From positions 1 to 64,000 of the forward strand of contig NZ_JASCIS010000043.1 of the NCBI RefSeq assembly GCF_029968015.1: a stretch of DNA of 64,000 bases. Reading direction: 5' to 3'. Numbering within the stretch: the first letter of the stretch is position 1; every line of letters starts with the position of its first letter. Source of the stretch: Streptomyces luteolus. Its GTDB lineage: Bacteria; Actinomycetota; Actinomycetes; Streptomycetales; Streptomycetaceae. A model generated the notes under the pieces. It was given only the letters and a program-made list of their open reading frames with translations. It was not told the origin of the DNA and ran no database searches. The position numbers were made by a program, and so were the translations under genes. Of this stretch, positions 1 to 7,854 are shown in pieces.

Positions 1-1
1 A

Positions 2-133
2 CGGAACACCGTCGAACGGGCCATCAACAAGCTCAAGCACGCACGAGCGGTTGCCACTCGCTACGACAAGCGCGGCTACGTCTTCCTCGGCACCGCCACC
101 GCAGCAGCCCTCGTCATCTGGCTCCGCACGTGA
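2..133 (+). mobile_element. IS5-type transposase, C-terminal end (5' part outside window)
   Basis: An open frame enters from the window edge and gives 43 residues before TGA at 131-133. The peptide starts RNTVERAINKLKHARAVATR and continues YDKRGYVFLGT, the usual C-terminal signature of IS5-family (DDE) transposases of Streptomyces, with the R...K...R-x-Y-D-K block that follows the last catalytic Glu. Only the tail is visible, so the copy number, the inverted repeats and the intactness of the element cannot be judged. It lies directly before a damaged minus-strand region, consistent with an insertion hot spot. Confidence 0.75.
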
Positions 134-148
134 TCGGCCGGACAAGTC

Positions 149-834
149 CTAGTCGGTCGGGCCGAGTGCCCAGTAGGTGGTCCGGCGGACCTGGACGCGC
201 CATTCTCCGCCTGCCGGAAGGAGTTGGAAGTGCTCCAAGTCGTAGTGCTCGCCGTCGTCGTGCCAGTGCCAGAGCGGGAGGGTGACGGCTCGTTGCCCGC
301 TGTCGGCGCCGTCGGTGCTGTCAGTGGTCCGGTGGACTTGTGGAGGCGTCGAAGCTGGGTGATCGCGCAGCAGGTCGTCGTAGTGGCGTGTGCTGATCAG
401 CAGTTGGCCGTCGGGACGCAGTACGCGGCGCATCTCGGCCAGGGCTGCGTGCACCTCCTGCTCTGTCAGCAGGTGAGGCAGCGAGTTGTCGGCGCAGATG
501 ACGGTGTCGAACTGGGCATCGGGAAAGGGGAGGCGTCGCATGTCGGCGGCTGCCGTGCGCAGGCTCAGGCTCCGGCGGGCGGCCTCACGGGCAGCGCGGG
601 CGGCGGCGCGGGGGCTGAGGTCGGTCCCGGTGACGCGGCGCCCGCGCAGCGCCAGGCCGATGGCCTGCGTGCCGATACCGCAGGAACAGTAGAGCACCGC
701 CGCGCGCGATCCTGGCCGATCAGGGTATCCAGGGCGTCCCCCTGCCGACGGATGCTTGTGTCCCAGTCTGAGTAGATCAGGTGGTAGTCGTCGGCCAGTT
801 CGTCATAGAACTGCGCTACTGAAGTCTCGGACAC
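149..834 (-). pseudogene. class I SAM-dependent methyltransferase, frameshifted
   Basis: Two overlapping minus-strand frames together make one small methyltransferase. The N-terminal frame (834 down to about 700) begins MSETSVAQFYDELADDYH, the typical start of this family. The second frame (about 700 to 149) carries the SAM-binding loop CSCGIGTQAIGLALRG, the acidic motif II (VTGTDLSPR) and motif IV with ICADNSLPHL. The join is at about 690-705, where the reading frame slips just before motif I, so neither frame encodes a whole enzyme. What is seen is a single indel. Whether it is a true mutation or a sequence error cannot be decided from one read of the sequence, but several genes in the next 5 kb are broken in the same way. 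The substrate is unknown. Confidence 0.7.
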
Positions 835-1058
835 GGCCCGAGAACACCGGGGCTGACTCCCCGGAGGCGTTGGTCGCCCCAGTGATCGGTGCGAACGCCC
901 GAACCGGGAACGAAGCCAACGAGATCACTGACCGGTTCTCCGCCGTGCAGCCCGCGGACTACGCTGACGTTGATGACGGGCCCAGGCCGGTGAGGGTGAC
1001 ACAGAGAGGAAATCGACGCGAGGGGACGCGGCTCGGCCGTTGCCGATACGTTGCCGCG

Positions 1059-1589
1059 ATGTCGGCTTTCCTCCAGCAACTTCCGGCGCTGATCGGCGTG
1101 GTCGTCGGCGCCTTCGGCTCCTATCTGGCAGTCACTCTCGGCGATCGAGCGCGTTTCCGGCGCGAGCAGATGGCCCGGTGGGAGGATCGGCGCCTGACCG
1201 CCTACACGGAGCACTCCAGGGCACTCAAGGCAATGATCAGCGTGCTGTTCAGGGTCTCGGCTCACTTCGGCAACGACCCGCATCCGCATCCCTTGGCACC
1301 GGCTGAGGCGGCTCCGCGACTGTCCAGTGCCTCCGAAGCACGTGACCAGGCGTGGGAAACGATGCTGCTGCTGGCAGCCCCCGAGGTTGTGGACGTGGCA
1401 CACACATGGGCGAGGACGGTCGCCGAGATGGAACGGTTCCTGGGGGAGGAGACCCATGATCCGGATGAGTGGTCAACCTTGCTCAGGAACCAACGCGTGG
1501 CCCGCGAGAGGTTCTACACAGCGGCACGACTCGACGTCTCGCTACCAACTGGTCACCCGGGGCGATTCGATGCGCCTCCCGGACCTTAA
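1059..1589 (+). CDS. hypothetical protein with N-terminal membrane segment
   Basis: The predicted protein has 176 residues. ATG at 1059 is chosen because the hydrophobic segment (roughly residues 6-28, LPALIGVVVGAFGSYLAVTL) then sits at the N terminus; the same frame stays open upstream without any conserved feature. After the segment comes a charged, predicted helical cytoplasmic part (RARFRREQMARWEDRRLTAY and on), a layout common in small Streptomyces proteins of unknown function that have one membrane anchor and an alpha-helical domain. The stop overlaps the stop of the convergent DUF6283-like gene by four bases. No function can be assigned. Confidence 0.55.
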   Translation: MSAFLQQLPALIGVVVGAFGSYLAVTLGDRARFRREQMARWEDRRLTAYTEHSRALKAMISVLFRVSAHFGNDPHPHPLAPAEAAPRLSSASEARDQAWETMLLLAAPEVVDVAHTWARTVAEMERFLGEETHDPDEWSTLLRNQRVARERFYTAARLDVSLPTGHPGRFDAPPGP

Positions 1590-2035
1590 CGAAAAGCTTG
1601 GACGGGGCACATCTCGTTCGGCTGAGCCCCAGCGTCGTACGACTCATACAGCGGTGGCCAGTTCGGGCCAGGCTCCAGCGCCTGGAGGGGCAGCCCCCTT
1701 CAAAGCGGCGCTCTGGGTGCGCTGAAGTTCTCCCAGCGAGTGCCTGCGAGCCACCCGGCACAGGCGAGGTCCTCGCCTGTGGGCTGCGCGGAAGGGGAAC
1801 GCAGCTCCTCGAAGCGGGAATCCGGGAAGCGTCCGGGTGTGACGTCGGTGCGCCAGGGGCACTCGGCGCATGGAGCTTTGCGGTAGGGCATGGGGGGCGA
1901 GGTGTCGGCGTCGCAGGCCGGGGGCTCGGCGTCGCCCTGTGAGCCGTAGGGGCCGAAGGGACTGGATTCTCCGGGAGTGTCCGCGCCGAGCTGTGGGGCG
2001 CCGCCCTTGGCGCGGTGCGTCGGGATCGGGATCAC
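1586..2035 (-). pseudogene. DUF6283-like protein, frameshifted
   Basis: The GTG at 2035 overlaps the stop of the upstream gene (GTGA), so the gene was translationally coupled. The N-terminal frame carries APCAECPWRTDVTPGRFPDS and ACAGWLAG, the Cys-rich blocks of DUF6283 proteins, which are common on actinobacterial phages and integrative elements. That frame stops early at about 1700, but another minus frame continues with ALEPGPNWPPLYESYDAG and a natural stop at 1586-1588, matching the expected C terminus. The middle His/Cys block is missing or scrambled. I infer at least one indel plus some loss; the family call rests on motif memory, not on a search. Confidence 0.5.
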
Positions 2036-2936
2036 TCGCTCTCACTGCCCTTGAGCTGGCGGACGGTGTTGGACGGGCGGAATGGCGCGTCCTCGGGGCC
2101 CATGGGGTGTTCGAGGATGGTGATCTCTTGGTGGACGCAGGCGTCGCCGAGTTCGGCGTGACGGCGGGGGTTGGGGCACTGCATGCGGTCGTGCTCGCGC
2201 CGCCAGGTGCGGAACTGCCACGGCCCCCGCTTGTAGGCCTGCCCGGCGGCCGCGCGGCGTGCCTGGCTGGCCCCGTTGCCGCCGATCGTGACGAGACGTA
2301 CGTGCCCCTCGTCGCTGATGCCCCGGCGCCGGTCCTTGCACTGGTCGGTGGGCTTGCGCTTGTGGAGGGTGGTGCGGGTGATGGTCTTACCCAACCGCTC
2401 TGTCTGGGTGATGAGTTCGTGCACGGCGATCGCGGCCCGTACGGTGAGTTCGTTGGTGCCCTCGATCGGGTCGGTCGAAGATGGCGCCGTCGGCGACGAT
2501 CATCTCCGTCTCCCAGGCGATCGGCGGGCCGCCGCTGATGGGGGACAGCGTGTAGAGGGTGAACCACCACACGGGATCACCGACTTTGGCGAACTCGGCG
2601 GCCGGGACGGACACCGTGCGAGGCCCATCCTGCTCGTCGTGCACGTGATCGTTGCGCCGCCACAGCCACGACCCGCCCGGCCACACCGCGGGGTCCCAGG
2701 TGTTCCAGGAGATTGCGACGATCGGCTTGCTCGCACCCATGTCCACCGGTGTCTCGAAGACCACGAGGCCCGGCCCGCGCAGCATCCGCTCGCGCGTCAC
2801 CGGTGCCTTCTTGGGGCGCATAGCCTTGCGTACGGCGACGGGGGCACATGTCGGCGTCCACGTAGTACAGGCCCGCGCGGCTCAGCGTCGTGGCTTCCTG
2901 CGTGGCCAGAAACCGGCCCGGCCCGTCGCAGTCCAT
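2032..2936 (-). pseudogene. hypothetical element-borne gene, two frameshifts
   Basis: Three consecutive minus-strand frames join into one protein. It begins near ATG 2936 (MDCDGPGRFLATQEATTLSR), shifts at a CCCCC run near 2835 into VAVRKAMRPKKAPVTRERML, and shifts again near 2475 from VADGAIFD into DPIEGTNELTVRAAIAVHEL, ending at 2032. Each join restores a continuous, plausible sequence rich in catalytic-looking but unassigned residues (WETEMIVADG, CPNPRRHAELGD). The stop overlaps the GTG of the DUF6283-like gene. I do not recognise the family; position and coupling suggest cargo of the adjacent integrase-bearing element. As it stands no full-length product can be made. Confidence 0.45.
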
Positions 2937-2943
2937 GTAGCCG

Positions 2944-3478
2944 TCATCGCCGGGGACCGGCGTCGGGGCAGAGCGTGAACAGGCCCTGCGCCAGCGCCGA
3001 GGCAGGCCCGTGTCGAGGATCAGCGGAGCGTGGCCGCTCTGCTGAGCGCGCGCACCCAGCCCGGAGAGCACCGCCAGCAGCGCGGCGAGCGCTCTTCGGT
3101 CAGTCCCTGGTCTTCCATCGCGTGCAGGCGTGCCTGCACAAGCATCGTGTTGCCGGTTTCGAGTGCGGCGAGCGCGTCGGTGACCACCGTGCGGGATTCG
3201 GGATCCAGGTGGCGCAGACCTGTCAGCTGTGGCGTCAGCGATCCCCAGGTCATGCCACGCGCGTGAAGATGGTCGGCCGCCTGGTGAGCGGCGAACGCTG
3301 CGACCTCCGCCCCCTGCCCGCGACGGATGAGTCCGAGAGTGAAGTGCCGTAGGGCTGAGGCCCGTTCAACACCTGCGTTGGTGTGGCGGTCCGCGTAGCT
3401 GCGGGTCGCGAGGTCGATCAGCCGGTGGTAGGCGTCGATGGTCTGCTGGGTGGCGATCAGGATGGTCGGCGTGCTCAC
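2944..3478 (-). pseudogene. hypothetical helical protein, frameshifted
   Basis: GTG 3478 overlaps the stop of the upstream zinc-ribbon gene (GTGA). The first about 130 codons are intact (STPTILIATQQTIDAYHRL ... LHAMEDQGLTEER) and predict an all-helical protein. Near 3090 the frame slips; a second frame continues LAALLAVLSGLGARAQQSGH, and a third gives LASALAQGLFTLCPDAGPRR with a stop at 2944-2946 that matches the operon's coupling pattern. The unshifted frame instead runs to a stop at 3020 through Arg/Trp-rich nonsense. Function unknown; it is part of the coupled minus-strand chain behind the recombinases. Confidence 0.45.
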
Positions 3479-3663
3479 GATTCCCTCGCCTTCGTTGCCT
3501 GGGGGTTCTTGGGGCACGAGCACCAGGTGTGATCCGAGCTGTAGAGCTCGTGCTTGCACCGCACGCACAGGTAGTTGCTCGGGTCGTATCCCTCGTCGTC
3601 GAGGGCGTCGCTTTTGCAGCGGCGGCAGTTGTAGCGCCAGTGCTGGGGGCCTCGGGGGGTCAT
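3475..3663 (-). CDS. small double zinc-ribbon protein
   Basis: The 62-residue protein starts at ATG 3663, overlapping the upstream stop as ATGA, and ends overlapping the next GTG. It carries four Cys pairs or part-pairs, CRRCKS, CVRCKHEL and CSCP, with spacing typical of a rubredoxin-like or zinc-ribbon fold, and little else. Because it is bounded by coupling overlaps on both sides, this is one of the few genes of the decayed element that appears intact. Such tiny zinc ribbons are common on actinophages and integrative elements; a nucleic-acid or protein-binding role is possible but not shown. Confidence 0.55.
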   Translation of the reverse strand: MTPRGPQHWRYNCRRCKSDALDDEGYDPSNYLCVRCKHELYSSDHTWCSCPKNPQATKARES

Positions 3664-3951
3664 CGGCGGCGCCGCATCGTGGAGGCGGCCGAGGCGACAT
3701 GGGTGGTGGCCATGAGGTGGGCTTGGCCGACTTCGCTTTCGTGAGTATCTGGGCGGCTTGCTCGGTGAGCTGGTCGATCTTGTTGGGGTTGCCGGGGCGG
3801 GTGAGGTCGAGGTGGTCAGCGACGCGGCGCGCAGGACGAGTTCGGTGTAGGCGACGCCGTAGCCGGCGTCGAAACGGTCTCGCAAGCGGGTGGTGCGGGC
3901 GTTGAGCGTGCGGGGGATGCGGGGCTGGGCAGTAGCGGTCGAGATATTCAT
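3660..3951 (-). pseudogene. hypothetical small protein, two frameshifts
   Basis: It starts at ATG 3951 with MNISTATAQPRIPRTLNART and reads RDRFDAGYGVAYTELVLRAA. Near 3825 the frame slips to VADHLDLTRPGNPNKIDQLT and then EQAAQILTKAKSA, and near 3715 again to AHLMATTHVASAASTMRRRR with TGA at 3660-3662, which overlaps the ATG of the zinc-ribbon gene. The restored product would be about 95 residues, helical and without a recognisable domain. The repaired ends fit the operon overlaps exactly, which is good evidence that the indels are secondary. Confidence 0.45.
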
Positions 3952-4003
3952 TGCGCTTTATCCGGTGTAGTGCGTATGTCCTCTTGGTCTCAACTGCAGG
4001 AAT

Positions 4004-4537
4004 TTAAATAGAGGCTGTCGGGCTGCGACGAGGTGACCCCGCACAGGTCCACGAGCCGAAGAGGTCAGTCCGCATCGCGCTGCTCTCCCGACCGAGAGAA
4101 GAGGGGCGGCGACGTATCTGGGGGCGCTCCTTGAGCCTGGCCATCTCGGTGGCCTGCGTGGTCGAACAGCGGCCGGTCGATACCCCGGCTGCCAGCTGGG
4201 CCAGGAAGTACGTGCGGAGCGCGTGCAGCGTGACGGGTGGTTGGCGGTCGTGTTCACTCTGGGCGCGGAAAACCCGGTGCAGGTGTGCGCTGGTGTGTGG
4301 GCAAACGATGCCCTCTTCGGTAGCGTCCAGGGCGCGGGCCAGTTCGATGGAGGGTGGTACCGCGTGCCCGCCAAGGTGCGTCAGTAAGTCGTCACCTACG
4401 GCGAGTTGGCCGACTTCGGAGGCTCTTGGTCCACGTTCGGCGGCCAGCAGGGCCCACAGGTGGGCGTAGGGGTGATGCTGCTTGAGGTGGGCAAGGAGGG
4501 ACGCCACGCGCTCATCGGTCAGCTCGGCTTCGATCAT
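4004..4537 (-). CDS. tyrosine-recombinase-like protein (second of a pair), probably damaged at C terminus
   Basis: ATG 4537 (MIEAELTDERVASLLAHLKQ) overlaps the inferred end of the upstream integrase. The 177-residue protein contains LLAAERGPRASEVGQLAVGD, which resembles the first catalytic Arg box (G-x-R-x-S-E-V-x-x-L) of tyrosine recombinases, and TLHALRTYFLAQLA, which resembles the second box H-x-x-R. The last box (H/W...Tyr) is not visible; the tail after about residue 140 is Arg/Ser-rich and looks frameshifted. It probably acted with the neighbouring integrase in element integration or excision. The alternative is a catalytically dead accessory recombinase. 3952-4003 shows no feature. Confidence 0.45.
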   Translation of the reverse strand: MIEAELTDERVASLLAHLKQHHPYAHLWALLAAERGPRASEVGQLAVGDDLLTHLGGHAVPPSIELARALDATEEGIVCPHTSAHLHRVFRAQSEHDRQPPVTLHALRTYFLAQLAAGVSTGRCSTTQATEMARLKERPQIRRRPSSLGRESSAMRTDLFGSWTCAGSPRRSPTASI

Positions 4538-5575
4538 CGTGTGCTCCGTGACTGGCGGCCCGGCCCAAGAAGGGCCGGGCCTGGGCGGGCGAAGGGGGCA
4601 GCCGTCGTGGCGCAGCTCGTTGGAGCGACGCTCGGTCAGGCGGGGTAACAAGTCGTCGGCGGTGACGCCGAAGGCGTGCAGGGTCATCCCCAGCCGGGAG
4701 TCGAACTGCTCCAGCTGTAAACGGTCGGGCGGCGCAGCCGGGGCCTCGGGTTCGGGGGAGTGCAGGGTGTTGAGGATCGTGCGTGGGTTTTCTCAGCGGA
4801 CAGGGCGTAGACCGCGGTCGTCTCTGGGCTCTCGTGGCGCGCGAACTCCTATGTCGCGATCAGGTCCTGCGAGCGCTGGTAGTAGCGGGTGATCGCCGTG
4901 TGCCGGAGCTGATGACACTGCATCGGCACACCGACCTGAGCCGCGAGAAGTGAGATCTCGCTGCTCACCTTGATGCCCGTCGTCCCCGGCCAGAGTGCGC
5001 CCGGGTTGCCGTCGGCGAACTCCCACAGCGCTTCGAAAAGTTCGTCTGGCACGTCGACCGTGGTCACCAGCGCCGCCTTGCCCACCACGAGGAGCGATGC
5101 GGGAGGCGCGGCGGACGTGGTCGGAGACGGTCCGGTAGTTCTCCGACGTGAGCGGCCTGGGCCGGTACCGGGGCGGTCTGGGCCGCTTGATGCCCTCGGT
5201 GGCGTCGGGCACGCCCGCGAACTGGAAGAACATCCTGAGGTGTTCGAGGTGCTTCAGCCGTGCTGCGGGCGGCAGCTCCCGCTCCTCGGAGTAGCTCTTG
5301 ATGTGTTCGCGGGTGATGAGCGTCGGGTCAGCCAGTTGGTGGTAGCGGCAGACGACGTCGACCTGCGCTATCCGGGTCGAGACCGTCTTCTGTGAGAGCT
5401 CGGCTTCGACCATGGCGTTGTGCCAGGTCGCGAGCGTGTCTGGAACGGTCACCCGGGCGTAGGTGCTCCACCAGTCAGCGCCTAAATCGGGTGAATGCGG
5501 CTGCACGTTCCAATTGGCGCTTAGGGGAACGAGCGTGCCCATCTCGGCTCGGTTGTGGGCTTCCTCACGACGCAA
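4534..5575 (-). pseudogene. phage-type tyrosine recombinase/integrase, multiple frameshifts
   Basis: The N-terminal frame, from a TTG at 5575 or ATG 5542, encodes a core-binding (SAM-like) domain: LSQKTVSTRIAQVDVVCRYH and LKHLEHLRMFFQFAGVPDA. From about 5110 another frame gives LFEALWEFADGNPGALWPGT, then box II HQLRHTAITRYYQRSQDLIAT. After a further slip at about 4845 comes EFARHESPETTAVYALSAEK, which is box III with the catalytic Tyr, and a last slip at about 4785 leads to an ordinary C terminus. The segment that should hold the first catalytic Arg seems lost near 5110. I read this as the decayed integrase of the element spanning roughly 1.5-5.6 kb. No att repeats were found by eye. Confidence 0.6.
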
Positions 5576-5584
5576 AGCCAGAAG

Positions 5585-5625
5585 GTATGTAAAACGGACT
5601 ATTCGTCCGTCCGAGCGTTACATAC
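5585..5625. promoter_or_regulatory. nested inverted repeat between integrase and SGNH gene
   Basis: An outer perfect 8-bp inverted repeat (GTATGTAA at 5585-5592, TTACATAC at 5618-5625) encloses an inner perfect 6-bp one (ACGGAC at 5594-5599, GTCCGT at 5605-5610). It lies in the divergent promoter region 41 bp before the SGNH start. It could be a TetR-type operator, an integrase arm or core site, or both; nothing in the sequence decides between these. Confidence 0.45.
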
Positions 5626-5665
5626 GGTGGCGTAGGACACTTAGCGAGGTGAAGGATGTGCCGAC

Positions 5666-6484
5666 GTGGCAGACGATTCGACACCCCTCACCAGCACCGC
5701 CCCCGGCTCCTACGCGGCCGTCGGCGACAGTTTCAGCGAAGGCGTCGGAGACCCTGGCCCGGACGGCGGCTTCGTCGGCTGGGCCGACCGGTTCGCCGTG
5801 CTCCTGTCCGACCGGCACCCCGAGCACACCTTCGCCTACACCAACCTCGCCATACGCGGGAAGCTGCTCGACCAGATCGTGGCCGACCAGGTGCCGCGGG
5901 CCAAGGAACTCGCCCCCGACCTGGTGAGCTTCTGCGCCGGCGGCAACGACATCATCCGCCCCGGCACCGACCCGGACGAGGTCGCCGAGCGCTTCGAGCG
6001 GGCCGTCGCCGACCTCAAGGAGTCGGTCGGCACGGTCATGATCACCACCGGCTTCGACACCCGCGGCGTGCCCGTCCTGCGCCACCTGCGCGGCAAGATC
6101 GCCACGTACAACGCGCATGTCCGCGCCGTCGCCGACCGCTACGGCTGCCCCGTGCTCGACCTCTGGTCCCTGAAGTCGGTGCAGGACCGGCGGGCCTGGG
6201 ACGGCGACCGGCTGCATCTCTCTCCCGAGGGCCACACCCGTGTCGCCCTGCGCGCCGCCCAAGTACTCGGCCTCGACGTCCCCGTCGACCCCGACCAGCC
6301 GTGGCCGCCGCTGCCGCCGCGCGGCACCCTCGAAGTGCGGCGCGACGACATCCAGTGGGCCCGCGAGTACCTGGTGCCGTGGATCGGACGCAGGTTGCGC
6401 GGTGAGTCCTCCGGCGATCACGTGTCGGCGAAGGGGGTCGTCGACCCGTACGTCCTCAAGTCGCAGCTGGATTCCGCGACTTGA
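5666..6484 (+). CDS. SGNH/GDSL hydrolase
   Basis: The 272-residue protein is an esterase or lipase of the SGNH fold, probably cytoplasmic since no signal peptide is present. Block I is GDSFSEG with nucleophile Ser22, block III is GGND (about 92-95, oxyanion hole) and block V is DRLHLSPEGH (about 176-185) with the catalytic Asp/His. Block II Gly lies in NLAIRGK (about 60-66). Length and motif spacing are normal for the Streptomyces SGNH family. GTG 5666 is chosen because a GAAGGA sequence sits nine bases upstream. It is transcribed away from the decayed element and convergent with the AhpD-like gene. The natural ester is not predictable. Confidence 0.85.
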   Translation: MADDSTPLTSTAPGSYAAVGDSFSEGVGDPGPDGGFVGWADRFAVLLSDRHPEHTFAYTNLAIRGKLLDQIVADQVPRAKELAPDLVSFCAGGNDIIRPGTDPDEVAERFERAVADLKESVGTVMITTGFDTRGVPVLRHLRGKIATYNAHVRAVADRYGCPVLDLWSLKSVQDRRAWDGDRLHLSPEGHTRVALRAAQVLGLDVPVDPDQPWPPLPPRGTLEVRRDDIQWAREYLVPWIGRRLRGESSGDHVSAKGVVDPYVLKSQLDSAT

Positions 6485-6511
6485 CGGCGTGGGGGACCCG
6501 GGGGGCGTGGA

Positions 6512-7078
6512 TCAGCCCTTCGGTGCCCGTACGTCCCGCAAGTCGCAGGAGTCCTTGAAGCCCTGACTGGTCAGGCCGAGCGCGGAGTTGTAGCGGGAGC
6601 GCAGATTCTCCACCGCGACCATCATCGTCAGCTCGACGAACGCGGCCTCGCCCAGGCGGCCGACGAGGCGGGCCGCCAGCTCGTCGGAGACCTCCGGCGG
6701 GTTGGCGGTCATCGCCTCCGCGTACTCCATGACATCCCGCTCCACGTCCGAGTAGGCCTCGCTCTCCCGCCAGACCGGCACGTCCCGGAGCTTGCGCTCG
6801 TCCATGCCGCGCCCGTGCTCCTTCCAGTACCCGAAGTCCATGCACCAGGAGCAGCCGATCGACGCCGCCGAGGCCATCACGGCCAGCGCCTTCAGATCCG
6901 GGTCGAGCTTGTCCCACTTGCTCACGTTCTGCTCGAACCGCAGCTGCGCCCACATCAGCTTCGGGTGGTGCCCGGACGCCTTCACCGGGTCCATGACCTT
7001 GCCGTACGCGCGCGTGCAGTACCACTGCACGAAGCGATTGAGGACGGTGTTGCGCGGCTTCAGCGAGATGCGGGCCAT
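6512..7078 (-). CDS. carboxymuconolactone decarboxylase / AhpD-like protein
   Basis: The 188-residue all-helical protein belongs to the CMD/AhpD superfamily. The redox motif is CSWC (Cys76, Cys79) within ASIGCSWCMDFGYWKEHGRG, followed by the conserved acidic and His residues of the AhpD site. Family members act as peroxidase partners or alkylhydroperoxidase-like reductases; the exact electron donor is unknown here. It is divergent from the PPOX gene across a 112-bp gap that contains a direct repeat GCGGGCGGAAT (7130-7140 and 7151-7161), 21 bp apart, a possible site for one regulator acting on both genes. Confidence 0.85.
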   Translation of the reverse strand: MARISLKPRNTVLNRFVQWYCTRAYGKVMDPVKASGHHPKLMWAQLRFEQNVSKWDKLDPDLKALAVMASAASIGCSWCMDFGYWKEHGRGMDERKLRDVPVWRESEAYSDVERDVMEYAEAMTANPPEVSDELAARLVGRLGEAAFVELTMMVAVENLRSRYNSALGLTSQGFKDSCDLRDVRAPKG

Positions 7079-7190
7079 GGGGCCACCTCCAGGTGTTGTG
7101 CGGGCCTTTCACCCCCACGACGTGTGGCGGCGGGCGGAATGTGACATCGCGCGGGCGGAATCCTTCGGGGGTCCGGCACGTTGACGGGGC

Positions 7191-7631
7191 ATGACGACAG
7201 GAGACGATCACCAGGACGCGCTGCTGAGGCTGCTCACGGAGTACGACGGCGGGGTCCTCGTCACGCTGAGACGGGACGGGCGCCCCCAGCTGTCCAACGT
7301 CAACCACCACTACGACCCGTCGGCGCGCGTCCTGCGGGTCTCCGTGACGGACGACCGCGCCAAGACCCGCAACCTGCGCCGAGACCCCCGAGCCTCGTAC
7401 CACGTCACGAGCGCCGACCGCTGGGCCTGGACGGTCGTCGAGGGCACCGCCGAACTCACTCCGGCGGCGGAGGACCCGTACGACGACACGGTCGAGGAGC
7501 TGATCCGCCTCTACCGCGACATGCGCGGCGAGCACCCGGACTGGGACGACTACCGCGCCGCGATGGTGCGCGACCGGCGGGTCGTGCTCCGGCTGCCGGT
7601 CGGGCGCGCTTACGGGCAGCCTGCCGGGTGA
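7191..7631 (+). CDS. PPOX-class F420-dependent oxidoreductase
   Basis: The 146-residue split beta-barrel protein has the layout of Rv1155-type FDORs: an N-terminal GGVLVTLRRDGRPQLSNVNH strand pair, RVSVTDDRAKTRNLRRDPRA that binds the cofactor phosphate, and WAWTVVEGTAELTP in the barrel core. Homologues bind F420 or FMN and reduce small, often unsaturated, substrates. The gene starts at ATG 7191 and is divergent from the AhpD-like gene. A second PPOX-fold gene lies at 60.1 kb; the two are similar only in fold. The cofactor is inferred from subfamily resemblance. Confidence 0.8.
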   Translation: MTTGDDHQDALLRLLTEYDGGVLVTLRRDGRPQLSNVNHHYDPSARVLRVSVTDDRAKTRNLRRDPRASYHVTSADRWAWTVVEGTAELTPAAEDPYDDTVEELIRLYRDMRGEHPDWDDYRAAMVRDRRVVLRLPVGRAYGQPAG

Positions 7632-7642
7632 GCGGTGGACGG

Positions 7643-7790
7643 TCGTCCCGGGGTGTACGGCCGTCCCGAGGCGCACGGTCGTCCCGAGGCGTACGGCCGT
7701 CCCGAGGCGTACGGCCGTCCCGAGGCGCACGGCGGTACCGGGGCGCACTGTCGTCCCGGGGCGTACGCCCGTTCCGGGACGGGCGTCCGT
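7643..7790. repeat. 18-bp tandem repeat
   Basis: About eight imperfect copies of an 18-bp unit (CGTCCCGAGGCGTACGGC) fill the space between the PPOX and MBL genes. Because the unit is a multiple of three all frames stay open, so apparent reading frames here (Arg-Pro-Glu-Ala-Tyr-Gly repeats) are artefacts. No gene is supported. Confidence 0.75.
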
Positions 7791-7854
7791 GAGGCGTTGT
7801 CAGACCTGCCCCACATAATGGAAAACCTGACCGAACAGCACCGCTGGAGGATCC

